In this document: piece by piece, positions 1 through 11,214 of the stretch
Position numbering within the stretch: the stretch's first letter is position 1
Layout of the letters: each line of letters starts with the position of its first letter
NCBI GenBank assembly: GCA_025618425.1
Contig: CM046835.1
Span: forward strand, 16,328,672-16,392,671
Direction: 5' to 3'
DNA from: Heliocidaris tuberculata
Taxonomy: Eukaryota; Echinodermata; Echinoidea; Camarodonta; Echinometridae
DNA length: 64,000 bases
The notes under the pieces: model-generated
Database searches by the model: none
The model's input: only the letters and a program-made list of their open reading frames with translations
What the model was told of the DNA's origin: nothing
Made by a program: the position numbers and the translations under genes

Positions 1-53
1 TGATAGCTAGGAATTCAGTCAGCTCGGTAGGCATGGACACCAAGGAAGAAAAG
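1..53 (+). CDS. scrib: Candidate partial exon before PDZ1 (linker end)
   Basis: The reading frame starting at base 3 is open up to a GTGAGA donor at 54-59 and ends in MDTKEEK. Joined in phase 0 to the exon at 2991 it gives DTKEEK followed by MVINFSRDGSGLG. This resembles the acidic, Glu-rich stretch and first beta strand that precede PDZ1 in Scribble proteins. The exon is cut by the window edge, so its acceptor is unseen. Only 17 codons are visible, and an open frame of that length can occur by chance. Confidence 0.45.
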
Positions 54-3000
54 GTGAGAAAATGGAGATGTTGAATGGAGGATTAGAGAAATCAGAAGTG
101 AAATTGAAGGTGAGAAGAAGATTGGAAGTTTGAAAGGTAACATTGAAGATGAGAGGAGGGAGAGGTGGAATTGGAGGAGATTTTGGACTGGAGGATGTCA
201 GTTAGATAGTTACATTAATGACAGCTTATCTCATTGATAAATGTTTCCAAAAGCTAATATGAATTGTAAATTGTAAAGTGCACTGAGAGGGCCTATGGTC
301 TTGAAACATGCTAAATAAAAACAAATTACTGTTAATGTCATATTATTTTTCAGTCATTTGTATAGTGGTATACATCTACTTGAAGAGATGCCAGGTTATG
401 CCCTACTTACATGTACATCTAACTGATTAGATACATTTATAACAATGTGTTAAACACCATGCATGCATCTTAAACAATGTTTGCTTATAAATGCTTATTT
501 TAGTTGCTAACCTCAATGCATGTCTTGGTCCTGATTGTTACTATGCTCGTGCTTGGCAACAATATGTTTCAAATAATTTTTGTTTGCTTTTCTTTTATAT
601 GTCCGCTATCCTAGCCAATCTCTATATTAAAACTATCCAAAAGAGACTTAGCATCCCAGCGTATCACCAGAACGAGATTAAAGTTTGGTATTAGAAGCAT
701 GGAAGAGGTAGATTCATGTTAAAGTTTCGGCACCAAAAGGGCATTAAACTTTAATAAGGGGCTTTACATAAATATAACTTTTCCATGCCTATGAGGAGAC
801 TGGCTGTTGTTGAGACACCAATATGGGGAAAAAGGTTACCTCAAATTTTAGTTAGTCTGTGATTTCAACCGTGTCACATAGTGTGTTTGAATGAAGTAAT
901 TGACTTGTATGGAACTGTTATATTTCGGTGAAACTGCCTCATGCCCTGAAGGTGTCGAACCATTCTATTTCTTTATTTTTTGTTGTGTTGATAGATAGTG
1001 CAAAAATTCACAAGCATGCTCACAACTATTGAATTCATTTCGGAAAGAAAAGAGTAAATTTGTGGTGGGACCTCATATTTAGAAATCGAAATGGAATTTT
1101 TAAGATCAAATTTAGCATTTTGACATTCATGTAGCTTAGAAAATAAAAAAGGAAAAAAAAAATTATGTGAAAGTCTTAAGAAAAATGGTCAATGTTTTGT
1201 TAGTGGGAATTTTTTTTTTTTTTTTTTTTCCTTGAGAGGAATGATACAGGTTCAGTTGATATAAAAGATGCCCCTAAAATAATAAATGTCGTCAGAAGTA
1301 GAATAATTTCAAAGATACCCATACCATTGTTGCCACCCATATAAACTTGCTTCCTAACACCTTTTGGGCAGATTATTCAACATGTATTTTCATATGATAG
1401 AGAGTGCCTTTAAACTTTCTAATTTTTTTTTGGGGGGGGGCATTAAAAAGACCCCTTCCCTCTTGAAGTAGAAAGTGCGGTTAAGTTTTTGTCAATTGAT
1501 GCAAATCACTAAAACATCAAATATCATTGTGATTGCTACACCTACATGTATGCCATCATATCTTGAACTTAATATGTCATTCTTTCTTCCCCATTTCTTT
1601 TCTTCTTTTTCTTTCTTTCCTGTTTTTGAAAGAAGAAAATCTCGATAAGACCCAAAGACCCAAGATCTTCCTAATACAAAATTGATTTGATCAAAATAGA
1701 GTTGAAACTGTCATTAGTTCTGAAATGTTGTGAAGTATTTCAGGCAATGTTTCTAAATGCATACTTTTTCTAAATGTCAATAATTTAAGATGGCTACTCC
1801 AAAACATGCCTAATTCCTAAAGCTTCACCTCTCCTGATTGTTTAGTTTCCTCATAGTGTACAAACTAGCAATCATTCTAGTAGATGCAATATAGAAATTA
1901 CAGTATTTTTTCAAAAGCTCTGCTTAAAATCTGTCATATTTGGATTTAAAAAACATTGTTCTTAAATTACAATACATATAACAGCGTGTGTTGTTAAAGC
2001 TCATGCCATTAATGCTCTCATTTGTAAAATATTTATACAGCTTTTATTCCTCAAAGGAATAGAGCCAAAAAACTCTACCGTAGAGACATTTTAGGTCCCC
2101 AAAATATTTGCACACTGAACAGCTTTGTATATCACTTTTTGGAATTGTTTACAGCATGTATTATGTACAAGGACACTTGGTATACATGTATAATTATTGC
2201 ATGGCACTTTATAACTTAATTTCTTTTTTACAATTACACTTTTTTTGCTGAGATCAATTACATGTACTTTCTTGACTTGAAATCCTGAATATTCTGGAAC
2301 TGGATTGCAAGGGATTTTTCACAAGTGATCACTTGTTATGCATGATTTTAGAAATGTGAATTGCATGAAGTAAAGAAAGCCTAATTCTAGTTAATATGAA
2401 GAAAATGCACACACACACAAAAGTATCACTGCTTTTCTCACTGCGGTTTTAAAAAATCCACTTCTTTTGGGGCATGGGCAGAAGGTTAACGTTAGGCCTA
2501 TATTTTAGAAAATATCTATAGTGTCCTTTTCCTGCTGTTACAAAGCCCTTCTCATTTGTAGTCAAATTTGAATAAAAAATCCTTATTCCATAGTAAAACC
2601 AGATGGGATGAAGGTTGATTGATGTGTTGTAAAAATGCCAATATTAGTTTGATGGTAGCAGTAGTTTAGTTATAGTAGTAAGTTACTTGTAGTAGTAGTT
2701 GAGCTATAGTAGTAGTCAGTGGGAGAGAGAAAGTATCTCTGATCCCTGAGAAAAGTAAGAATAATGTTTTCTTGTTCCACAGACTTGTGAAACTTTCCAA
2801 AGGGAAAAGGTATCTAGGGTCCGCTAGATTTTTTTCACATACTTTTGAAACTCTTATAACTATTTTTGACCCAAATTACTGTGCAGTGGTTAATTAATTT
2901 GAATGCAGCTCTCTCTCTCTCTTTCTCTCTCTAGTACTGAATGTAACCTAAACCTGATTACAATTATATTTCTATCACTGGATTTCTCAGATGGTGATCA

Positions 3001-5939
3001 ACTTCAGTCGTGATGGAAGTGGTCTTGGTATCAGTATAGCTGGTGGGAAAGGCTCCACCCCATACAAGGGAAATGATGAGGTAAGTATTTAATGTCAAAC
3101 CTTTCTATTTTCGTCTTGCATACATGTAGTTTAGCTGGTGTGAAAGGCTCCACCCCACAAGGAAATGATGAGTTCAGCATTAATTGCTAAATCTGTCTGT
3201 ATGAGGGAAATGGTGTGGTAAAGACTGACTGCTAAACCTGTCTATAAAGGCCATGTAAGTGAGACTTTAAATGTGGTAATTACAGGTATTCAGCACAAAT
3301 GATGTCTCGTCCTTCCGATGTCAATACCACACGAGGGTGGAGGGGGGGGGGGGGGACAACAAAACAACAACAAAAGATATGTTTGTTGTATACATGCATC
3401 TTTGCATGTAGGTTTCAATGAGAAACATGCCTATGGGAAACTCCTTGAAGCTGGTCGTCATATATTGCATACTTAGGATTCACACTTCATATTTCTTCAA
3501 AAATTAAAATGAGTTGTCGTCAGTTTTGTTTGAATTTGATTTTCTTTACCAGAACTGATGATTACTTTTGATATTTTCCACTTATGGTCTCGTCTCTTTC
3601 TTAAGAGATAATTATATCCCTTTTCATATTTCTACCCCTTTTGTGTTCTGTCTCCAGGGAATCTTCATCTCAAGAGTAGTAGAAGGAGGAATAGCAGCAA
3701 AAAATGGCCTCAAACTAGGCGACAAAATTCTGACAGTAAGAAACTTTTCATTTTTCACCATTACATCCATTCTTCTTTTGCATATACATGTACTGGAATG
3801 TTCTGCCCTGTTTTGAGAATAGAAGTAATGTTCTTAAAATGTATATTACTTCATACCTGTTGTAACTTGAAAACAACTTGATTTCTATGAAGAAATGAGA
3901 TTGTTTTCTAGATTTCAAAAGGAATAGAAGAATCTCTATGAATGCTTGCATTCTTCTTTTCATTGCCTATTCGTGTATTCCCGTTATTCATAATTTTTGT
4001 CAAATACTTTGAAATAAAAATCATATGTTAATTGTATTGAACTTGGTTATTTACTTAATATGAAATTTAGCATTGTTCATTTTTCCTTTGTATGTACACA
4101 GGGCTCTTTTTTAAAGCAGGCCTTTAGGCTCTGAAAAGACTATCCTGTTTTTAGAAAAAAGTAATAAATAATTAAATAAATGAATATGCTTTTCATTAGC
4201 AAGCTAGTTATTCATATTCCATCTATTTGAACCTATAGAATGCCTGATAAAATTCTTTGAGGTTGATTTTTCTAGCTGTACATAAATTATTTTTGCAGAT
4301 GATTGGTACACTTTAGTAGCCTCCAATACATTGTTGTCTTTGTGATTTCAGGTAAATAGCACCAACTTGGAAAGTGCAGACCATCTAGAAGCAGTAGAAG
4401 CATTGAAAGCCGCAGGTAACAACATCCACATGGTCGTCACGAGGGAAGTATTTGTCTCCTCAGAAGCCACATCTCAGGAACCCCTCTCACAGACAGTGGA
4501 AGCTCTCTCAGATGAACCTGGGGTGAGTATGGGCATGGGATGGTGCATTATGCAAAAGAGGGGTAAACAAAGTATGCTTGCTCGAATGCAGAGAACACAT
4601 GTGTCCCTTCATGGAATGGAATTTATCCTTTAATGTAATTGGACTATTTTGTTGGTGAACTGGATTAAATGTAATCAAGGGATAGTGTATTTGTGGAAAA
4701 GGGTTGGATGCGAGCACATGATCCTATTATTCTTTTAATATCAGTGCTGTGGCAAAGACATTAATCAGTGTATGGACTTTTTTTTCCCTTCCAGGGATTT
4801 GTTATCAACAGAAAATTTGGGGAAAATGGAGAGAAAAAAAAATATCCATACTTTACTGGAAATTCTTTCAGAAGTATTTTGAAGAGGGTATAATCAGTGA
4901 TGAGAATTGTGAGGAGATGACACTTCTGCATGTGCAACATGAGTAGTGCTTGCTCTCACACAAATTCATGCAAAAGTTAGTATTGCTTTTGCTTGTCAAC
5001 AGTCTGTGTGTGTTGTCTCGTTTCAGTCTGTTATCATATAGATAAAGATGCTTCAGATGATAAAAAACTGTTTGATAATTGAACCACATATCACCCAAAA
5101 TTCTTTATTCTAGAATTCATTTGAATTTTACCCGAAAGTTTGGGGAAAAAAAAATGATTAAGCTACATGAATGAAATGCATGGTTTGGTCTTGTAACTAA
5201 TTGCCAGGTCTGCATAGGTTTTAGGGCTCCACATAGTGGTGTAGTGAATCATTGATTTCTAGATTCTGTTTCATTTAAAACTTTGGGATCGATTGCAAAA
5301 TTGCTTCATAGTCTACCAACAGCCAATCAGAAAACACATTACATGTATATCAAGCGAAATGAAAATCCATGATTGGCTGTGTTTTGTCATATGATTAAAC
5401 ATCTTTTGAAAGTTTCATCCCTCTTTATCTTGAGAATACCATTAAATTCATCATTAAATAGGAACAATTGCTAGGTGAGATATGATATGATGTAGGGAAC
5501 ATTTCTTTATATTCCAGGGTATTTCTAAGGCACACCCCCTTATAGCAACTTCAAACTTGAAGTAAAACATTTTCCAATGATATTTCAGGGTTTTAACTCT
5601 TGATTTCTAATCCTTAAAGAAAAAAAAGAACAGTTATTTAATTAAAAGTTTCTTGCTTTCCTGGACTTGTCATGTTGCATGGGAGTGAACAAAGACCACT
5701 GTCGCTTGCTTTGATAGTGAGGTCATGTGCAGATGTAGTGTTGTAATTATGATGGCACTATTGTGCTGTTCATGTTGTAATTGTTGTGTAAGTTTGATGT
5801 AGTTGTCTCCCTGTTGTTCCACTTTCCCCAAATTGTGAAACCCCAGGTACTGTCAAAGATATGCACCTAAAGTATCTCTGATGTCATCGCTTGAATGCTG
5901 TTTGGTTGATCGTGAAAATACCAGTAGCAACAATGCATG

Positions 5940-5970
<31 letters not shown>

Positions 5971-7157
5971 TAGAGAAGTTACTTTCCAATAGTGATGTAG
6001 AATACAGTCAAGAAAAAAAAGATGAATTCTTGGTGTAATTATGATTGTGAACCCCGTTTAATCATACCATTATAAGATATGTAGGTTCCATTGTAATATC
6101 GCAGCCTTTGGAAATAATACCCTATATCTTTCTCTTTTAATTTGACAACTAAGTATTATTTAGTTTACTTATTCATTTTTGGATTGTCATTCCTTATACC
6201 CAAAATAGACTTTAGGAAGGAGGAAACGAATGTTCACAATTTTTTATGTAAATGAAATGTTTGAAGTATAGACAATAATATTATTATATCAGTTTAGTAC
6301 ATAAGATTCATCTTCATTTGTATCATTACTCAGTCATTAGATATATGGTCATTCCATATTTTACATACTAACCACTGCTACTCTACTCATCATGTATATA
6401 GTATGTGTGTGTCTTTGCTTCCATTTATATCCTGTCGCCTTATCTCATGGCATTTTATAAAGGAATATTAATACTTGTGTGATGTTTGGTTTTTCTAATT
6501 GCTGATTTAACATTTTGGAAATGGAAGGGGGCTGAGGGGGCTGCTACAGTATGGACAACCAGAACAGGACAGATTAATGTAAAATGTAGATAAACACATT
6601 TATGATAATACTTGGTGAAAAATAAGATCGATACATTGACTTTATAACTTTTGTAGCAAAGATTTAAGTAAACCTACCATTTACCTTTTCACATACTCAT
6701 TAAATTCTATGTATTTAACAGAATGAGAGTTGGGTTTATTCTTAAGGAGTTGTTCATGGAGTTCAGATAGATATGGCTTCTTTTAGTCAGTGTTTACTGC
6801 TGAAAGGACAGAACTATCTTTGTGTAATTTACAGTGCCATTTGCCATTCACATTTTGCTGCAGTTGGTTCATACTAATGAAGTTTGTAATTGTCCCTGTG
6901 TTAAATATTTACTACTATACAATAGATTAGTAAGTCAGCTTTAGAAATTTATAGGTGTACAGGGTTATTCTAAATTTTGAGAGGTCTAATAATAAACGGT
7001 TCCCATCTATTCCATGCATGCCCTCTCCCTGCATCATCATCAGCTGAATGCATCAACACCGCTGCTCCCTACCCAGGAGAATCCCACCGCTGACACCGCT
7101 GCTGAGCGATCAGGCGTCAAGTTTGCCCCTGAACCTAAATTCCACCATGTAACAGAG
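1..7157 (+). CDS. scrib: Scribble-like gene fragment: PDZ1 module (exons at 1-53?, 2991-3080, 3658-3735, 4352-4522, 7044-7157)
   Basis: Four clear exons and one probable exon join in phase 0 to encode the end of an acidic linker, a complete PDZ domain and the start of the next linker. The PDZ reads GLGISIAGGKGSTPYKG, then GIFISRVVEGG, then LKLGDKILTVN, then HLEAVEALKAAG, which is the pattern of Scribble PDZ1 and not of Erbin or Densin. The carboxylate-binding loop is GLGI, and the first residue of helix B is His, as in class I PDZ domains. Scribble is a cortical scaffold that acts with Dlg and Lgl in basolateral polarity; its PDZ domains bind C-terminal peptides of membrane proteins and polarity partners. 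The gene must continue to the left (LRR part) and, if intact, to the right (PDZ2-4), but no PDZ2 exon was found before the LRR exons at 18118. This may be a second scrib copy or a misplaced part of the same gene. Confidence 0.8.
54..2990 (+). other. Intron before PDZ1 (no gene seen)
   Basis: This is AT-rich intron sequence between the probable linker exon and the first PDZ exon. It holds a purine-rich start with repeated GGTGAGAAG-like strings, a 20-base T run near 1210, a G run near 1432, (CA)n near 2408, TAGTAG-rich sequence around 2650-2720 and a CT tract at about 2910-2932 upstream of the acceptor. I see no coding block and no recognisable mobile element. Confidence 0.6.
2991..3080 (+). 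CDS. scrib: Scribble PDZ1 exon, first part (beta1-beta2, GLGI loop)
   Basis: This 90-nt exon (30 codons, phase 0 at both ends) follows a pyrimidine-rich TTTCTCAG acceptor and ends at GAG before a GTAAGT donor. It encodes MVINFSRDGSGLG followed by ISIAGGKGSTPYKGNDE. It contains the GLGI carboxylate-binding loop and the GGKGSTPYKG stretch typical of Scribble PDZ1. The initial ATG is probably an internal methionine, not a start. Degenerate copies of its 3' end lie just downstream in the intron. Confidence 0.9.
3131..3245 (+). repeat. Degenerate tandem copies of the PDZ1 exon 3' end inside the following intron
   Basis: From 3131 the intron reads TAGCTGGTGTGAAAGGCTCC, then CACCCCACAAGGAAATGATGAG. 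This repeats exon positions 3037-3080 with small deletions (CATACAAGGG became CACAAGG), so the frame is broken. The donor GTAAGT is replaced by TTCAGC. A third, more diverged copy near 3200-3245 reads GAGGGAAATGGTGTGGTAAAG, followed by CTAAACCTGTCTAT, and resembles the exon end plus the start of the intron. This looks like a local tandem duplication of an exon-intron junction with decayed splice sites. Confidence 0.75.
3658..3735 (+). CDS. scrib: Scribble PDZ1 exon, middle part (beta3-beta4)
   Basis: This 78-nt phase-0 exon lies between TCTCCAG and GTAAGA. It encodes GIFISRVVEGG, then IAAKNGLKLGDKILT. The GIFISRV and GDKIL strings are core PDZ strands and match Scribble PDZ1 directly after the KGNDE end of the preceding exon. 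The intron before it is 577 nt and the one after it 616 nt. Confidence 0.92.
4352..4522 (+). CDS. scrib: Scribble PDZ1 exon, last part (helix B) and linker
   Basis: This 171-nt phase-0 exon (57 codons) lies between TGATTTCAG and GTGAGT. It completes the PDZ domain with VNSTNLESADHLEAVEAL, then KAAGNNIHMVVTRE. It continues into a polar, Ser/Glu-rich linker that includes SSEATSQEPLSQTVEA. The His of DHLEAVEAL is the class I ligand-specificity position. The linker does not resemble the vertebrate one, as expected for a disordered segment. Confidence 0.9.
4523..7043 (+). other. Intron between PDZ1 and linker exon (no gene seen)
   Basis: This is about 2.5 kb of AT-rich sequence with a 26-base A run at 5945-5970. 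I see no convincing coding block or terminal inverted repeat. The short open frames near its start are read-through of the preceding exon past its donor. Confidence 0.55.
7044..7157 (+). CDS. scrib: Probable Scribble linker exon after PDZ1
   Basis: This 114-nt open phase-0 block follows a CATCATCATCAG acceptor and ends before GTCAGT. It encodes LNASTPLLPTQENP, then TADTAAERSGVKF, then APEPKFHHVTE, a Pro/Thr/Ala-rich low-complexity peptide that fits the disordered linker between PDZ1 and PDZ2. It is supported by frame continuity, splice sites and GC content above its surroundings, not by homology. An alternative acceptor lies at TACCCAG about 30 nt further in. It may be an alternatively spliced linker exon. 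Confidence 0.6.
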
Positions 7158-7787
7158 GTCAGTTGGCCGTTGGATGCCAAGTCAACATTCTTCTTCTTCT
7201 TATTCTGTCATCTTTCATGTCTCTTCAGTGTTTTGTCATCATTTTTCTCCCAATCTTTGTTTCTCTGTGCTTTCATTGTGCAACTAGTTCCGTTGTGATG
7301 TGTGGTAGTACTTGTAAAATATAGTCAACTCTAGAGAATATCATTTGGTTCCATTAAAAGATTAGAGTAAAATGACAAGATCCTATGTGTTATCAAATAT
7401 GATGTATTCTGTGATTAAGTGAGTTCACCAAATCAAGTGTTTTATGTTAAATGGAAATGTTTACAAAAGTGTGCCTTATTTTTTTGTAAAGAACTCAAAA
7501 TGATTTTGGTAACAGATCGGTGAGATCGCAGTTTCAATATTCTGTCACATGAAATGCTCTTAATCTGATTGTCTCTGGAAAAAATATAGTCAGTGATATG
7601 TGCAGATTGATTCATTAGATAATTAGAATTCTGGGATATGCAAACAGAGCAGATTTGACTGTATTGTTACAAGTATCTTATCATCCAGTGTCACCCTTGG
7701 AAATGTAGTCATAAGTCTGTAAAATTGCGCTGTATTTTTATCTAGTTGTAGTGTGCATCTACACTGCTTCTGCACTGCTTGTTTTTT
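7158..7787. other. Intron or intergenic sequence up to the gap
   Basis: AT-rich sequence runs from the GTCAGT donor to the assembly gap. No PDZ2-type coding sequence is visible. An exon could be hidden in the gap. Confidence 0.5.
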
Positions 7788-8287
7788 NNNNNNNNNNNNN
7801 NNNNNNNNNNNNNNNNNNNNNNNNNNNNNNNNNNNNNNNNNNNNNNNNNNNNNNNNNNNNNNNNNNNNNNNNNNNNNNNNNNNNNNNNNNNNNNNNNNNN
7901 NNNNNNNNNNNNNNNNNNNNNNNNNNNNNNNNNNNNNNNNNNNNNNNNNNNNNNNNNNNNNNNNNNNNNNNNNNNNNNNNNNNNNNNNNNNNNNNNNNNN
8001 NNNNNNNNNNNNNNNNNNNNNNNNNNNNNNNNNNNNNNNNNNNNNNNNNNNNNNNNNNNNNNNNNNNNNNNNNNNNNNNNNNNNNNNNNNNNNNNNNNNN
8101 NNNNNNNNNNNNNNNNNNNNNNNNNNNNNNNNNNNNNNNNNNNNNNNNNNNNNNNNNNNNNNNNNNNNNNNNNNNNNNNNNNNNNNNNNNNNNNNNNNNN
8201 NNNNNNNNNNNNNNNNNNNNNNNNNNNNNNNNNNNNNNNNNNNNNNNNNNNNNNNNNNNNNNNNNNNNNNNNNNNNNNNNNNNNNNN
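7788..8287. other. Assembly gap of exactly 500 N
   Basis: The run of N is exactly 500 bases long, which suggests a conventional placeholder and not a measured gap size. Frames that appear open across it mean nothing. It is a possible false join between the PDZ1 exons and the rest of the window. Confidence 0.98.
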
Positions 8288-8592
8288 TCTCCCCTACTGT
8301 CCCACTTCATCCCTATTACTGTCCCAGTTCACCTCCATGGTGTTCACCCCGTTGAAGTACCTCATTTTTAATGATTATTTGCATAAAAACTAAAACTATA
8401 TATTGGGATTGTGTCAAATACCCTGTTTTGTAGCCTATACTATTGATATTATTTACCATGTAAAAATGAAGAGGCTACAATGAATATTTTAGAAGTTACA
8501 AAGCAAAGAGTGCCAAATCACGATTCTTGTCCCACTTCACCCCGCTCTCCCCTACATCTCGTTGCCATATAATTATTATTCATATTTCTTAA

Positions 8593-9170
8593 AGGAGAAT
8601 GAAACCTGGGGAAAGATCACTTTTAATGAAAAGAGAGGATAGAGAGAAGCAATTTTTAAAAAGTTCCATCAAAATCGGTTAAGAAATGAGAAAGTTATGA
8701 AAGTTTGAAAAGTCTCAATTTACTTTCTATGGCGATCCTCAAATTGGCAATGTTGCTTCAAAATGACAGGTTTAGTAGTACAACTCTCCATATGTTTTGG
8801 ACACAAAATTTCATATTGCCCCCATTATCTCTCAAAGTGCAGCTTGTCTCCTTCTTAGCTCAAGATATATCGTGGAGAAAAGTATTTGACACAACATATG
8901 TTGAGTTCACAAAAGACAAGCATCATCTTTAGAGATAATGGAGAAAATATGAAATTGTGTGTAGAAAACACATGGAGAGTTGTCCTACTCTACCTGTCAC
9001 TTTGAAGCAACATTGCCAATTTGAGGATCGCCATAGAAAGTGAATTGAGACTTTTCAAACTTTCATAACTTTGTCATTTAATAACCGGTTTTGATGGAAC
9101 TGTTTTAAAATTGCTTCTTTCTATCATCTCTTTTTATTAAAATTGATTTCCCCCAGGGTTTCATTCCCCT
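8593..9170. mobile_element. TTAA-flanked foldback MITE, 578 bp
   Basis: The sequence from 8593 (AGGAGAATGAAACC) is the reverse complement of the sequence ending at 9170 (GGTTTCATTCCCCT). TTAA stands directly outside both ends (8589-8592 and 9171-9174). The arms pair over roughly 230 bp each, including GGCGATCCTCAAATTGGCAA on the left and its complement at about 9015-9035. The centre near 8830-8940 is also largely self-complementary. A TTAA target is used by piggyBac and Kolobok transposases. It has no coding capacity, and open frames inside it are mirrored in both arms. Confidence 0.85.
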
Positions 9171-9174
9171 TTAA

Positions 9175-9688
9175 AAGCGGACCCATCCACAAGCTCTGCT
9201 TCCTAGGGGTCCCAAACATCTCATTCAAACCATTGTAGTACTATTTCACCGTATTATGTTATTATTTTGTATGTTTGATTGGTTTGAATGAATTGATTTG
9301 AATTGAATTGAATTATTTGCTCATGCGCTTCATGTAAGCGAAGTGATAATGTCAGATAATGTGCATACTTTAAAATGATTGTGTAAATACCTAGTCATAA
9401 TTTAACTTTTCCTCTAGGTTTCCATCTGAATTTGCCTACACAATATTCATAGGCCTAACTGGCAAAGAATACAAGCATAGAATCATATTCAATTTCTATG
9501 TGTACTTTTGAAGATACCACCAAATTACATTTGCCTGGAAAATGAATAGGAGCGAATTAAAAGTCAGCTGACCGCTCATCTATCTCGGAAAAAGTGGTCG
9601 CCAATTTCAGTCATAACTTTGTCTATCATGTGATCTTGATGTGACGTGATGTTTATGTTTCATACCGTGCCCCTGTATCATTAGGCCA
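9175..9688. other. AT-rich spacer between two palindromic elements
   Basis: Nothing recognisable here beyond short GAATTGAATTGAA-type simple sequence near 9290-9315. Confidence 0.5.
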
Positions 9689-11214
9689 GGAGCCTGTCCC
9701 GAAATAGCCACCCCGTTTTACCCATAAGATTTGACCCCGTAAAGTTACTTAGACCATCTAAGTCATTGACAAAAAGGTTGTCAGCCTGACCGTAGCTGCC
9801 GGGTTTAGCCCCCAGAGCCCCCAAAAGAGACCCCAAAGTCGGGTCGATTTCACCCCATCTCCCCCATGCACCAAACTTTGTCAGTAGGAAGTAGTATGAC
9901 TGGACATTACAAAACACAAAAAAAATGACAAAAATTTCTGTCGGGATGGGGTGTCAGACGGCCCCTAAAACTTGGGTAAATTTTTCCCCTTGAAGCCTGG
10001 GGACCAAATTTTGTCAGAAGGAAGAGCTTTGGATGTACATTCCAAAAATATAAAAACTGACAAAATTGTCCACCAGGAAGGGGGTGTCAGACCCCCTGGA
10101 ATGAAAACCCCAAAATGCCCTTTGACAGTGCTTTGCCCCCCAAAATGCTCTCAATGTAAAGAAAAACTATTTTCTTACCTTCTGACTATGATAATTCAAA
10201 AGCATTTTATTCAATTCACTTTAAATTTTCATAACATAATTTTGAGTATAATAATCTTCATGAGGTGCAATTTGGTAATAATTGGTCTTTTGAGTAATAA
10301 GTTTTTAAATTGTGAAAAATGTATTGCTTTCTCAAAAGTAGCCCAAAAAAATTATCAGGATTATGTAAACACACCCATTGACCATCTGACAAGGTATAAT
10401 AGAGCAACTTGCTTGGTATCTGTGCAATTAACACATGAATAGTACATTTCAGCCTGGCAGTCACATACCACGGATACCTGAAAAGCTCTTCTATTATGCC
10501 TTGTCAAACAGGTGAAGATGGACAATGGGTGTGTTTACATAATCCTGACAATATTTTTTGGCTACTTTTGAGAAAGCAATACATTTTTTACAATTTCATA
10601 ACTTATTAATCAAAAGACCAATTAACACCAAATTGCACCCCAAGCAGATTATTATACTCAAAATTATGTTATGAAAATTTAAAGTCAATTGAATAATACA
10701 CTTTTGAATTATCATAGTCAGAAGGTAAGAAAATAGTTTTCCTTTACATACAGAGCATTTTGGGGGGCAAAGCGTTGCCAAAGGGCACTTTGGGGTTTTC
10801 ATTTCAGGGGGTCTGACACCCCCTTCCCGGTGGACAATTTTGTCAGTTTTTATATTTTTGGAATGTACATCCAAAGCTCTTCCTTCTGACAAAATTTGGT
10901 CCCCGGGCTTCAAAGGGAAAAATTTACCCCAATTTTTAGGGGCCGTCTGACACCCCATCCCGACAGAAATTTTTGTCATTTTTTTGTGTTTTGATATGTC
11001 CAGTCATACTACTTCCTACTGACAAAGTTTGGTGCATGGGGGAGATGGGGGTGAAATCGACCCGACTTTGGGGTCTCTTTTGGGGCTCTGGGGGCTAAAC
11101 CCGGCAGCTACGGTCAGGCTGACAACCTTTTTATCAATGGCTTAGATGGTCTAAGTAACTTTACGGGGTCAAATCTTATGGGTAAAATGGGGTGACTATT
11201 TCGGGACAGGCTCC
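9689..11214. repeat. 1.5-kb near-perfect palindrome (foldback element)
   Basis: The left arm, about 9689-10405, begins AGGAGCCTGTCCCGAAATAG. It reappears in reverse complement as the right arm, about 10485-11214, which ends CTATTTCGGGACAGGCTCC. Visual pairing continues almost without interruption to a spacer of about 80 bp (10406-10484). Both arms carry mirrored open frames of up to 156 codons that match no protein I know. Each arm contains two diverged subrepeats. A large foldback transposon or an old inverted duplication would both explain it. Confidence 0.88.
10812..11080. repeat. Two diverged ~134-bp subrepeats within the palindrome arm
   Basis: In the right arm a unit starting at 10812 (TCTGACACCCCC) is followed by a related unit at 10946 (TCTGACACCCCATCCC). 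Both continue with a TTTTGTCA block, a long T-rich block, a CTTCCT(T/A)CTGACAAA block and a TTTGGT block in the same order. The left arm carries the mirror image. The element was therefore built by tandem duplication before the inverted duplication. Confidence 0.65.

Noticed and set aside
2991..3080. ATG at 2991 as a start codon of a short gene
   Set aside because: It directly follows a splice acceptor and lies at the beginning of PDZ strand beta1, so it is an internal codon.
7751..8393. Open frames of about 200 codons
   Set aside because: They consist almost wholly of N from the assembly gap.
9972..10979. Open frames of 156 codons (+) and 127 codons (-) as a gene pair
   Set aside because: They are mirror images in the two arms of the palindrome, contain no domain I know and are low-complexity toward the end.
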